64,000 nt of DNA from Actinomadura rupiterrae (GTDB lineage: Bacteria; Actinomycetota; Actinomycetes; Streptosporangiales; Streptosporangiaceae). The stretch covers positions 372,001 through 436,000 of the forward strand of contig NZ_JAMZEA010000007.1 of NCBI RefSeq assembly GCF_024172125.1. The letters are read 5' to 3'. Each line of letters opens with the position of its first letter. The first letter of the stretch is position 1. The position numbers and the translations under genes are program-made. The notes beneath the pieces are model-generated. The model ran no database searches. It saw only the letters and a program-made list of their open reading frames with translations, and was not told the DNA's origin. Of this stretch, positions 40,193 through 47,853 are shown one piece after another.

Positions 40193-41857
40193 TCAGGCGC
40201 TCCCTTCCAGGAGGTGGCGGCGTCCGCGCCGGCCGAACTCGGCGGCGAGCGACGCCGCGTCCTCGGCGGTCATCCGGCGGTAGGCGAGGTCGCGGCCGGG
40301 CCGCCACCACACCGGGTCGTCGGTGCGCCAGCCGTCCCGGGCCAGCGCACGTTTGAGGATCTTGTTGGACGGGGTGGCGGGCAGCTCCCGCGCCACCCGG
40401 ACGTACCGGGGCGTCCCCTTCGGCCCGAGGTCGTCGCGGCCCTTCAGGAACGCCGCGAACGCGTCCGGGTCGAACCCGCCGGTGTCGGTGACGAGCGCGG
40501 CCATCACCTGGTCGCCGGACGCGGCGTCCGGAACCCCGAACACCGCGAGCTGCCGGACGCCCGGGAACGCCGCGAGCACCCGCTCGACCTGGACGGCCCC
40601 GAAGTTCTCGCCGTCCACGCGGAGCCGGTCGGCGGCGCGTCCGGCGAAGAAGACGTAGCCGTCCTCGTCGCGGTAGGCGTGGTCGCCGCTCCAGAACATG
40701 CCGTCGCGGAGCCGGTCGGGGGCGTCCTCGTTGTAGTAGCCGTCGAACAGGCCCTCGCCGGTGGTGTTGACCAGCTCGCCGATCGCCTCGTCCGGGTTGG
40801 TGAGGCGTCCGGTCTCGTCGAAGCGGGCGGGCGGGCACTCCTCGCCCGTCTCCGGGTCGAGCACCTGGATTCCGGGCGTGAGCTTGCCCATCGCCCCGGG
40901 CGGCCCGAACGGATCGGGCGAGAACGAGATCGCGGTTTCGGTCGAGCCGTAGGCGTCGATGACGAAGCAGCCGAAGCGGTCGGCGAACCCCTTCTGCTCC
41001 AGCGGCGCGGCCTCGTTGCCGAACGCGATCTTCAGCGGGTTGTCCGCGTCGTCCGGTCTGGCGGGTGTGGCGACCACGTAGGACAGCGCCTTGCCGACGT
41101 AGTGCAGGTACGTGCAGCGGTGCGCGCGGACGTCCGGCAGCAGCCCGGACGCGCTGAACCGGCTCCGCACGACCAGCTCCGCCCCGGCGGCCAGCGCGGG
41201 CGCGAACGCCGCCATGATCGCGCCGGAGTGGAACAGCGGCATCGGGCAGTACACGACGTCCTCGGGCTTGAGCAGGCGCCCGGCCAGGTTCTCGCCCGGC
41301 ACGACCACCTTCCGGTGCGTCACCCGGACCGCCCGCGGCCGTCCGGACGTGCCCGACGTGAAGATCAGCATCATCAGCGTGGTCGCGTCGACGTCCGCCT
41401 TCGGCGGGAGCACCCCGGCGAACTCGGCGACGGCCCGCTCGTGCTCCTCCAGCGAGACGACCTCGCGGGTGCGGTCGGCGAACCCCTCGGTCCGGACGGC
41501 CGTCCGCTGCGCGAGCGGCGCGTACTCGGGCTGGTGGACGACCAGGTCGCAGTCGGCGCGGCACGCGTCGCCCGGCAGCTCGGCGGCGCCGCGCGTCGGG
41601 TTCAGCGCGACCACGACGTTCCCCGACATGGCCGCGCCGCAGAGCAGGAAGACCAGCTCAGGCACGTTGTCGAGGAGGACGCCCACGTGCAGCGGGCGCT
41701 CGCCCGGCCGCCGGGCGGCCATCCACGCGGCGCGGGCGGCGGACTCGGCGACGACCTCCCGCCAGCTCCAGCGCCGCCCGTCGTCGGCGCAGGAGAGTCC
41801 CGGACGGTCGTCGTCGGCACGGGCCGCGAGCAGTTCCGCGACGGTCACCGGCATCAC
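40193..41857 (-). CDS. Acyl-CoA synthetase, FadD17-like, for steroid side-chain acids
   Basis: A 554-residue ANL-superfamily ligase. The AMP-binding P-loop reads IFTSGTSGRPRAV; later motifs are YGSTE, FWSGDHAYRDEDGYVFFAGR and the C-terminal Lys in TPSNKILKR. It should activate a carboxylated sterol side chain to its CoA thioester to feed the dehydrogenase downstream. Of the actinobacterial FadDs it most resembles FadD17. First gene of a five-gene operon, facing the KstR-like regulator, with an operator 16 bp upstream of its start. Confidence 0.85.
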   Translation of the reverse strand: MMPVTVAELLAARADDDRPGLSCADDGRRWSWREVVAESAARAAWMAARRPGERPLHVGVLLDNVPELVFLLCGAAMSGNVVVALNPTRGAAELPGDACRADCDLVVHQPEYAPLAQRTAVRTEGFADRTREVVSLEEHERAVAEFAGVLPPKADVDATTLMMLIFTSGTSGRPRAVRVTHRKVVVPGENLAGRLLKPEDVVYCPMPLFHSGAIMAAFAPALAAGAELVVRSRFSASGLLPDVRAHRCTYLHYVGKALSYVVATPARPDDADNPLKIAFGNEAAPLEQKGFADRFGCFVIDAYGSTETAISFSPDPFGPPGAMGKLTPGIQVLDPETGEECPPARFDETGRLTNPDEAIGELVNTTGEGLFDGYYNEDAPDRLRDGMFWSGDHAYRDEDGYVFFAGRAADRLRVDGENFGAVQVERVLAAFPGVRQLAVFGVPDAASGDQVMAALVTDTGGFDPDAFAAFLKGRDDLGPKGTPRYVRVARELPATPSNKILKRALARDGWRTDDPVWWRPGRDLAYRRMTAEDAASLAAEFGRRGRRHLLEGSA

Positions 41858-41872
41858 CTCCCGGCCGCAAAA

Positions 41873-41888
41873 CTAGAACAGATTCTAG
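41873..41888. promoter_or_regulatory. KstR-like operator upstream of the steroid operon
   Basis: CTAGAA-N4-TTCTAG is an inverted repeat whose 14-bp core, TAGAACAGATTCTA, differs at one position from the KstR motif TNNAACNNGTTNNA as I remember it. It lies 16 bp before the fadD start. It is AT-rich against its surroundings. Confidence 0.7.
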
Positions 41889-41964
41889 TCTGTGTCCAGG
41901 GGCGCCCTCACCCCCTCCGACCGCCCCTGGGCGGAGCGGGTCCGGCGAACCGAACCGCATTCAG

Positions 41965-41993
41965 ATAACACGTTCCTGTCCGCCCTGTACGAT
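41965..41993 (+). promoter_or_regulatory. Promoter and second KstR-like core for the regulator gene
   Basis: ATAACA (41965-41970) and TACGAT (41988-41993) are spaced 17 bp. The GTG start at 42000 is 6 nt after the -10, so the transcript is likely leaderless. AACACGTT (41967-41974), a perfect KstR-type core, overlaps the -35 and would allow autorepression. Confidence 0.55.
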
Positions 41994-41999
41994 GTCCCG

Positions 42000-42710
42000 G
42001 TGAGCGCAGAACAGGCCGTGACCGGCGACCAGCCGACCGGGGACCCCGCCGTGACCGACGCAGGGGCCGACACCGTGGACGGGGTCGCCGCCGGGGAGGC
42101 CGCCGCGGCGGACGCCGCCGGGCAGGAGGCCCCGCGCGGAGGCGGCGCGCGGTCGCGCAGCCAGGTCCAGCGCCGCCGCCGGATCGTCCAGGCGGCCGCC
42201 GCGCTCGCCTCGCGCGGCGGTGTCGAGGCCATGCAGATGCGCACGGTCGCCGAGCGCGCCGGCGTCGCCCTCGGCACGCTCTACCGGTACTTCCCGTCCA
42301 AGATGGACCTGGTCGTCGCGGTCGTCAGCGAGGAGCTCGACCTCCTCGAAGGCAGCATCGAGCGCCGCCCGCCGCGCACCGAGGCCGCGCACCGCCGCGC
42401 CGTGGACGTCCTGATGCGCGCGACGCGCGGCCTCATGCGCGAGCCCGAGCTGGCCGAGGCCCTGATCCGCTCCCTGCTGCTCTCCGACGTCAAGACCGAC
42501 TTCGGCGACCGGATGACCGGCCTGCTGCTGCGCGCCTCGGTCGGCCGCGACGTCGCCGTCCCGCCGGGCGACCGCCGCCACGTCCTCGCCAAGGCCCTGG
42601 CCAGCGTGTGGACCATGGAGATGATCGAGATGCTCCGCGGCCACGCCACCGCCGACCAGATCCAGTCCCGCCTCGAAGTCGCCGCCGAACGCCTCCTCCA
42701 CGACTTCTGA
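42000..42710 (+). CDS. KstR-like TetR-family regulator of steroid catabolism
   Basis: A 236-residue TetR protein whose DNA-binding region, RRRRIVQAAAALASRGGVEAMQMRTVAERAGVALGTLYRYFPSK in part, matches mycobacterial KstR closely (ASRGG-EA-QMR-VA-RA-VA-GTLYRYFPSK). KstR represses steroid side-chain and ring genes until a steroid CoA thioester binds. The N-terminal 55 residues are an Ala/Gly/Asp-rich extension not seen in KstR. The GTG start is preferred from its spacing to a -10; an upstream ATG at 41892 lies near the operator and is unlikely. Divergent from the fadD operon. Confidence 0.85.
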   Translation: MSAEQAVTGDQPTGDPAVTDAGADTVDGVAAGEAAAADAAGQEAPRGGGARSRSQVQRRRRIVQAAAALASRGGVEAMQMRTVAERAGVALGTLYRYFPSKMDLVVAVVSEELDLLEGSIERRPPRTEAAHRRAVDVLMRATRGLMREPELAEALIRSLLLSDVKTDFGDRMTGLLLRASVGRDVAVPPGDRRHVLAKALASVWTMEMIEMLRGHATADQIQSRLEVAAERLLHDF

Positions 42711-42728
42711 CCCGGCCCGGGCCCGGCC

Positions 42729-43712
42729 CTAGTTCGGCACCTGCCCGGGCCCGTCCACGTACACCGCCCGGGTGCGGAACTCGGCGGACAGCAAGGTCCC
42801 CTCGACTCCGGAGGTACCGGAAGCCGGGCGCGGACCGTTCAGGTCACGCGTGCCGAGGTAGGTGTAGGTGGACGAGTCGAACAGGATCTGTTGGACGACC
42901 CCCGGGCGGGTGGGCCAGCCGACCCCGACGGCGGTGCGCCCTTCCAGACCGTCCTTGATGCCGGTGGCGACCGTCGCGCCCGGGATCCTCGTCATCGCGA
43001 GGTAGACCGCCGCCTGCACCTTCGGCGGTGGCACGCTCTTCATCAGGAACATGCCGAGCTGGGTCACCAGGAGCTCCCAGGCGGGCTCCCCGCTCCCGTT
43101 CGTCGCCCGCTCCTTGTCCTTCCACCAGGCGATCAGCCCTGCCGGGTCGGTGGGCAGCCTGGCGACGTTCGCGTAGCCGTGCGGGAAGGGATACGCGGCG
43201 ATCGACATCCGGTCGACCAGCTTCTTCGACTTCGGGTCGACGGTGGCCGCCCGCTCATCGGCCACCTTGTACCAGAGCCGGTCGTCGGACGTCTTGTACG
43301 GGCCGGGCAGCGCATCGTTCGTTTTCGTCCACCTGGTCGCGAGTACGACGCGGGTGTCGACCATGAGCCACTGGTTTGGTCGGGGAGCTTTGAACGGGCG
43401 GTGCTCCGCCTCGTAGGCGGCACGTTCGAGCACTCCCTTCGCGGTGGTCGGCTGGGCGGCGAAGTGTTCACCTCTGTTCAGCGACGGAGCGACCGCGAAA
43501 CCGGTGATGACCGTCGCGGCAACGGCTGCTGCCGTGAGTCCGATCGTCCAGTCGCGGCGCCTGGCCCGGACGCGCGGAACCGGCTCGCCGGACTCGGCGG
43601 ACTGGGCGGCGGCGGCTCGTTCCAGTAGGGCGGCGCGGGCGTTCGCGCGCGCCGTGGGCGACGGGGGCTCGGTGCCGGCCCAGGCGTCGCGAAGGGTCTC
43701 CATGTCGTTCAC
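42729..43712 (-). CDS. CU044_5270-like membrane protein partnered with an ECF sigma factor
   Basis: A 327-residue protein. Residues 1-55 are cytoplasmic and basic, one transmembrane helix (WTIGLTAAAVAATVITGFAVA) lies near 60, and the rest is extracytoplasmic (TAKGVLERAAYEAEHR, QWLMVDTRVV, GVGWPTRPGVVQQILFD). This layout beside an ECF sigma gene is common in Actinomadura and relatives under the name CU044_5270. It may act as anti-sigma factor or envelope sensor. GTG start overlaps the sigma stop in GTGA; METLRD at 43703 is the alternative. Confidence 0.75.
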   Translation of the reverse strand: MNDMETLRDAWAGTEPPSPTARANARAALLERAAAAQSAESGEPVPRVRARRRDWTIGLTAAAVAATVITGFAVAPSLNRGEHFAAQPTTAKGVLERAAYEAEHRPFKAPRPNQWLMVDTRVVLATRWTKTNDALPGPYKTSDDRLWYKVADERAATVDPKSKKLVDRMSIAAYPFPHGYANVARLPTDPAGLIAWWKDKERATNGSGEPAWELLVTQLGMFLMKSVPPPKVQAAVYLAMTRIPGATVATGIKDGLEGRTAVGVGWPTRPGVVQQILFDSSTYTYLGTRDLNGPRPASGTSGVEGTLLSAEFRTRAVYVDGPGQVPN

Positions 43713-44281
43713 ACGGCCTCCTCGATGGCCTCGGGCAGCGCGGCGCGGACGCGGCGGCGCGCGCGGTGAAGGCGGGACCGGACGGTCCCGGCGGGCAGGT
43801 CGAGCGCCTCGGCGACCTCCTGCATGCTGAGCTGCGCCCACGCGACCAGCAGCAGGACGTCGCGCTCGCCGCCCGCGAGGTCGGCGAGGGCGTCGGCCAG
43901 GGGTCCGCGCGCGGCGGACGCGTCGAGGCGGGCGGCGGCGCGGTCCTCCGGCCCCTCGGACGGTCCGTCCGGTCCGGTTCGGGCGAGGGCGCGGTACTGG
44001 CGGGCCTCGGCGCGGTGGTGCCGGGCGATCAGGTTGGACGCGATGCCGTACAGCCACGGCCGGGCGTCCGGGCGCGAGAGGTCGTAGGCGTCGCGGCGGT
44101 CGAAGGCGATGAGGAACGTCTCGGCCGCGACGTCGTCGGCGGCCGTGGGGCCGAGGCGGCGGGACGCGTAGCCGTGGATCGCGTCGTAGTAGCGGTCGAA
44201 GATCTGGGCGAAGTCCTCGGGTTCGCGCAGCGATCGTTCGATCACCGACGCGTCGGCGCTTCGCGCGAGGATCCGCTTCAC
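43709..44281 (-). CDS. ECF-type RNA polymerase sigma factor
   Basis: A 190-residue sigma-70 family protein. Region 2 reads FAQIFDRYYDAIHGYASRRLG and DVAAETFLIAFDRRDAYD; region 4 reads GGERDVLLLVAWAQLSMQEVAEALDLPAGTVRSRLHRARRRV. It directs RNA polymerase to a small regulon, probably including its own operon. Translationally coupled to the membrane protein downstream, its likely antagonist. The GTG start has no good Shine-Dalgarno sequence, so the first few residues are uncertain. Confidence 0.9.
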   Translation of the reverse strand: MKRILARSADASVIERSLREPEDFAQIFDRYYDAIHGYASRRLGPTAADDVAAETFLIAFDRRDAYDLSRPDARPWLYGIASNLIARHHRAEARQYRALARTGPDGPSEGPEDRAAARLDASAARGPLADALADLAGGERDVLLLVAWAQLSMQEVAEALDLPAGTVRSRLHRARRRVRAALPEAIEEAV

Positions 44282-44441
44282 CGGGCGGGGAGGCGCGCTT
44301 CGGGGGGCATGGTCGGCCTTCCGTGAGAGGACGCGTTGTCATCCTCCCTTCGCCGGACGCCCGCGTCGCGTTCGCGGGGGCGCGGAAGGGGCGCGCGTTC
44401 TAGGCTGGGGGCAATCGCGGACGGGCTCTGAAGGGGTGGCA

Positions 44442-44678
44442 GTGAACAACCAGGAACCGATCGTCACCGATGGCGTCATCATCGAGTTCATCGACGGCAA
44501 GGACGTCCCGGTGAACCACAAGGAGTTCGGTGAGCGGGCCGTGGTGATGCGCTCCGCCAAGGACGACGACGGTCCCGTCCTCTACTTCACCGAGGCCGAG
44601 TGGGACGCGTTCGTGGCCGGTGTGAAGGACGGCGAGTTCGACGACCTGCTGGAAGAGGAGCCGCCGGCCGAGGGCTGA
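44442..44678 (+). CDS. Small acidic DUF397-like protein
   Basis: A 78-residue acidic protein. VVMRSAKDDDGPVLYFTEAEWDAFVAGVKDGEFD resembles the DUF397 consensus, a small actinomycete family usually paired with XRE-type regulators. No XRE gene is next to it here. GTG start with AAGGGG 5 nt upstream; GTG at 44436 is an alternative. A strong terminator follows the stop. Confidence 0.75.
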   Translation: MNNQEPIVTDGVIIEFIDGKDVPVNHKEFGERAVVMRSAKDDDGPVLYFTEAEWDAFVAGVKDGEFDDLLEEEPPAEG

Positions 44679-44689
44679 CGGATCGCCGC

Positions 44690-44725
44690 GAGGCCCCCGC
44701 GTCCGAGATGGGACGCGGGGGCCTC
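44690..44725. terminator. Bidirectional hairpin terminator
   Basis: A 15-bp perfect stem (44690-44704 with 44711-44725) and a 6-nt GAGATG loop, followed by GTTCATTT. It lies between the DUF397-like gene and the convergent small gene at 44728. Confidence 0.88.
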
Positions 44726-44727
44726 GT

Positions 44728-44991
44728 TCATTTGCCGTGGCGGCGTTCGGCCTTGGCCGCGTCGGAGGAGCCCTCGCCCTCGCTGGACGGGAGGTCCGGA
44801 TAGCGCTTGGCCACCGCCTTGCGGACCTGCTCCTTCTCCTCGGGCGTGCCGAAGCGGTCGACGCGGGCCAGCGCGTCCACGGCGTGGGACTTGTTCTCGA
44901 TCGGGTACTTGCCGGGTCTGCCGTCGCGCGGCGGGATGCCGAACTCGTCCGGCTTCAGCTCGCGGCGCTCCTCGGCGTTCAGTCTGCTCAC
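44728..44991 (-). CDS. Small conserved hydrophilic protein
   Basis: An 87-residue charged protein. The core GKYPIENKSHAVDALARVDRFGTPEEKEQVRKAVAKRYP matches a small widespread group with the pattern YPI-D/E-x-SHA-x-ALARV, often annotated DUF6582 or phage-like. It is lysine/arginine and acidic rich, with no membrane segment. Function unknown. ATG start; divergent neighbours are separated by about 60 bp from the TetR gene upstream. Confidence 0.7.
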   Translation of the reverse strand: MSRLNAEERRELKPDEFGIPPRDGRPGKYPIENKSHAVDALARVDRFGTPEEKEQVRKAVAKRYPDLPSSEGEGSSDAAKAERRHGK

Positions 44992-45049
44992 GCCCGCTGT
45001 CCTCCCCGGAACGGCGTTATTGCAGACAAAACGGGCGGCAAAGGACCGT

Positions 45050-45604
45050 TCAGGGGCGGGCGCCGTCGAGGAACTGGGCGGTGATCGCGTCGGCGGCGTC
45101 CTCCAGGCCCATGGCCGGGAAGGGCTCGTAGACCAGCGCGCCCTCCACGAGGAAGCCGAGCATCGCGGCCAGCTGGTCGGCGGGGCGGTCGGCGCGGAAG
45201 ACGCCGTCCTGCTGGCCGCGCGCGACGACGGCCGCGCCGCGCTCGCGGATGGCCTGCTCCTCGATGCTGCCGCCGGGGTGGGCGCGGCCGGGGACGTAGT
45301 AGTCGCGGCCGACGCGCAGCAGCGCCCGGACGATCCGCTCGACCCCGGTCGCGGGCGGGCAGGCGTCGAGGCCCGCCTCGTCCAGGGCGCGGACGGACTC
45401 GCTGGTCGAGTGCCGGGCGAGGGCGGCGAGCAGGTCGTCCCGGTTCGCGAAGTACCGGTAGACGGTGGCGCGGCCGAGCCCGGCGGCGCGGGCGATCTGC
45501 GCCATGCTCGCCCGCTCGTGCGCGCGCAGCGCGGAGGCGGCCGCGCGCAGGATCGCGGCGCGGGTGCGGTCCTCGGCAGAAACGTCGGAAGAAACGGAGG
45601 TCAT
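45050..45604 (-). CDS. TetR-family regulator facing the ketosteroid dehydrogenase
   Basis: A 184-residue repressor with helix-turn-helix MAQIARAAGLGRATVYRYFANRDDLLAAL. The C-terminal half is a helical ligand domain (AAMLGFLVEGALVYEPF). It is divergent from the FAD-dependent dehydrogenase gene, with a perfect 16-bp palindrome between them, so it most likely represses that gene. Not close to KstR or KstR2 by eye. Confidence 0.88.
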   Translation of the reverse strand: MTSVSSDVSAEDRTRAAILRAAASALRAHERASMAQIARAAGLGRATVYRYFANRDDLLAALARHSTSESVRALDEAGLDACPPATGVERIVRALLRVGRDYYVPGRAHPGGSIEEQAIRERGAAVVARGQQDGVFRADRPADQLAAMLGFLVEGALVYEPFPAMGLEDAADAITAQFLDGARP

Positions 45605-45627
45605 GGCGCGTTAGAGTGTAGGCGATC

Positions 45628-45643
45628 GAGACAGTACTGTCTC
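45628..45643. promoter_or_regulatory. Perfect 16-bp TetR operator palindrome
   Basis: GAGACAGT-ACTGTCTC is an uninterrupted palindrome, 24 bp from the TetR start and 64 bp from the dehydrogenase start. It is the only strong palindrome in this divergent region. Confidence 0.8.
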
Positions 45644-45707
45644 ATATAGGAACAACGATGTTCACGGCCGGAGTCGCGTCCCGACCCCGACCGGCGAGGA
45701 GGCAACG

Positions 45708-47363
45708 ATGGACACTCGCTGGGACGAGACCTTCGACGTGGTCGTGGTCGGGTCCGGTGCGGCCGGGCTCACCGCCGCCCTGACCGCCCGGCTGCGCGGC
45801 CTGTCCGCGGTGGTGCTGGAGAAGACCGCGAAGTGGGGCGGCTCGACCGCGCTGTCCGGCGGCGCGATCTGGGTGCCGGGCAACCTGTACCTGGAGCACC
45901 AGGGCCTCGGCGACTCCCCGGAGAAGGCCCGCGCCTACCTGGACGCGACCGTCGGCGACCGCGTCCCGGCCGAGCGCAAGGACGCCTACCTGGAGCGCGG
46001 GCCGGAGATGGTGCGGTTCCTTCACGACCGCACCCGGCACGTCCGGTTCGAGTACGTGCGCGGGTACAGCGACTACTACCCCGAGCGCGCGGGCGGTTTC
46101 GGGCAGGGCCGGACGGTCGAGCCGCCGGTGTTCGACCTGCGCAAGCTGAAGGGCCTGCGCGCGACCATGCGCCGCACCGAGCTCCCGACGTACGGCATGG
46201 TCATGAAGGGCGCCGAGTTCCACGACGTGAACATGATCGGCCGCACGCTCCGCGGCAAGCTCACCGCGCTGAAGATCGGCGGCCGGTTCGCCCGGGCCGT
46301 CGTCACCGGGGCGAAGCTCGCGTCGGTCGGCGAGTCGCTGGCCGCGCGGCTCGCGACGTCCCTGGCGGACGAGGGCGGCGAGATCCGGGTGAACACCCCG
46401 TTCCGGGACCTGGTCATCGAGGGCGATCGGGTCGTCGGCGTCATCGCCGAGCGCGGCGGCAGGACCGTCCGGATCCGCGCCGAGAAGGGCGTCGTGCTGG
46501 CGTCCGGCGGCTTCTCGCACAGCCAGGAGCTGCGCGAGCGGTACCTGCCGTCCCCGACCGACGCGAAGTGGACCTCGGCCGCCGAGCAGCAGACCGGCGA
46601 CATCGTGGAGGCGGCGCTGAAGGCGGGCGCGGAGCTGGACCTGATGGACAAGGTCTGGGGCATGCCCGCGGTCGTCCCGCCCGGCGAGAAGCCGGTCTTC
46701 CTGGTCACCGACCGGGCCGTCCCGGGCATGGTCGTCGTGAACCAGGACGGCGAGCGGTACCTGAACGAGGCACTCCCCTACGCCGACTTCGTCGACCGGA
46801 TGTACTCCGACGGCGAAGGGCGCGCGATCCCGTCCTGGATGGTCATCGACGGCCGGACCAAGAACCGCTACATCATGCTGAACCACTTCCCGGGCCAGCC
46901 GTTCAAGAAGGCGTGGCTGAAGGACGGGTTCATCAAGAAGGCCGGGTCCGTCCGCGAGCTGGCGGGCCTGATGGGCGTCCCGGCGGAGCGGCTGGAGACG
47001 ACCGTGGCGCGCTTCAACGCCATGGCCCGCAACGGCCGGGACGTCGATTTCGGACGCGGCGACAGCGCCTACGACAACTTCTACGGCGACCCGACGCTCC
47101 CGAACCCGAACCTGGCGCCGCTGGTCAAGCCGCCGTACTACGCGATCCCGCTCGTCCCGGGCGACATCGGCACCAAGGGCGGGCCGGTGGCGGACGCGGA
47201 CGCGCGCGTCCTGCGGGCGGACGGCACGGTGATCGAGGGCCTGTACGCGGCGGGCAACGCGTCCGCGTCGGTGATGGGCGGGACCTACCCGGGCGCGGGC
47301 GCGACCATCGGCCCCGCCATGACCTTCGGTTATGCCGCGGCGACCCATATGGCACGTCCGTAA
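45708..47363 (+). CDS. kstD: 3-ketosteroid dehydrogenase-family FAD protein (KstD-like)
   Basis: A 551-residue flavoprotein. The N-terminal FAD motif is VVVVGSGAAGLTAALTA. The C-terminal PPYYAIPLVPGDIGTKGG holds the Tyr and Gly that bind the steroid C3 keto group in KstD, and GGTYPGAGATIGPAMTFGY closes the FAD domain. It should introduce the delta-1 double bond in ring A of 3-keto-4-ene steroids; a related delta-4 dehydrogenase role is possible. GAGGAGG precedes the ATG. Its own TetR and palindrome suggest control separate from the KstR-like operon 3.9 kb away. Confidence 0.88.
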   Translation: MDTRWDETFDVVVVGSGAAGLTAALTARLRGLSAVVLEKTAKWGGSTALSGGAIWVPGNLYLEHQGLGDSPEKARAYLDATVGDRVPAERKDAYLERGPEMVRFLHDRTRHVRFEYVRGYSDYYPERAGGFGQGRTVEPPVFDLRKLKGLRATMRRTELPTYGMVMKGAEFHDVNMIGRTLRGKLTALKIGGRFARAVVTGAKLASVGESLAARLATSLADEGGEIRVNTPFRDLVIEGDRVVGVIAERGGRTVRIRAEKGVVLASGGFSHSQELRERYLPSPTDAKWTSAAEQQTGDIVEAALKAGAELDLMDKVWGMPAVVPPGEKPVFLVTDRAVPGMVVVNQDGERYLNEALPYADFVDRMYSDGEGRAIPSWMVIDGRTKNRYIMLNHFPGQPFKKAWLKDGFIKKAGSVRELAGLMGVPAERLETTVARFNAMARNGRDVDFGRGDSAYDNFYGDPTLPNPNLAPLVKPPYYAIPLVPGDIGTKGGPVADADARVLRADGTVIEGLYAAGNASASVMGGTYPGAGATIGPAMTFGYAAATHMARP

Positions 47364-47375
47364 TACGCCCTGGCG

Positions 47376-47409
47376 GGGCCGCCGTCCGGTTTGACCCGGG
47401 CGGCGGCCC
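47376..47409 (+). terminator. Probable terminator after the ketosteroid dehydrogenase gene
   Basis: GGGCCGCCG (47376-47384) pairs with CGGCGGCCC (47401-47409), with an inner CCGG pairing. It starts 12 bp after the stop. No T-run is present, so it may be a weak terminator. Confidence 0.55.
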
Positions 47410-47454
47410 TCGGCGAGGATGGCGCCTCTACCGATCACCAGGGAGAGTCGTCTC

Positions 47455-47853
47455 GTGACCGAACCGAACCACGGGGGCACGGCACACGACCACGAGTTCG
47501 CCCGGGGAGCGGCGGCGCTGCTCCGCCGCGAGCTCGCGCGCCCGAGCACCCCCGGATCGCCCGCCGACGTGACCGTCCGGACGAACACCCCCGCCGCCGC
47601 GTTCGGCTCCTGGGACGCCGCGGGCGCCCTGGCCGGGACCGCCGCCCGCGGCCATGCCGAGTTCACCGCCGCCTACCGGCTGCTGTTCAGCGAGATCCGG
47701 ACCGCCGCCGAGGCGCTGGAGCGCAGCGCCGAGACCGTCCAGGACGCCGAGGACGACAACGTCGACCGGGTCGGGCGCGTCCGCGAGCTGCTGGACGGCG
47801 GCCCGAAGGCCGGTGGCGCCTCGCCGGACGGCGGCCCGCAGGAGACCTCATGA
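47455..47853 (+). CDS. Small helical protein, possible type VII (EspC/WXG100-like) substrate
   Basis: A 132-residue protein. After an N-terminal tail, residues 50-110 form two amphipathic helices around FGSWDAAGALAG and a second helix ending ETVQDAEDDNVDRV, recalling WXG100 or EspC-type secreted helical hairpins. There is no signal peptide. GTG start with GGGAGAG upstream. It overlaps the next gene by 4 bp (ATGA), so the two products are likely made as a pair. Family call is tentative. Confidence 0.6.
   Translation: MTEPNHGGTAHDHEFARGAAALLRRELARPSTPGSPADVTVRTNTPAAAFGSWDAAGALAGTAARGHAEFTAAYRLLFSEIRTAAEALERSAETVQDAEDDNVDRVGRVRELLDGGPKAGGASPDGGPQETS

Noticed and set aside
36362..41968. A plus-strand open frame of nearly 1,870 codons across the steroid operon
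   Set aside because: It is antisense to five well-recognised genes; its translation is Arg/Gly/Val/Asp-rich without domains, as expected from GC-rich third positions.
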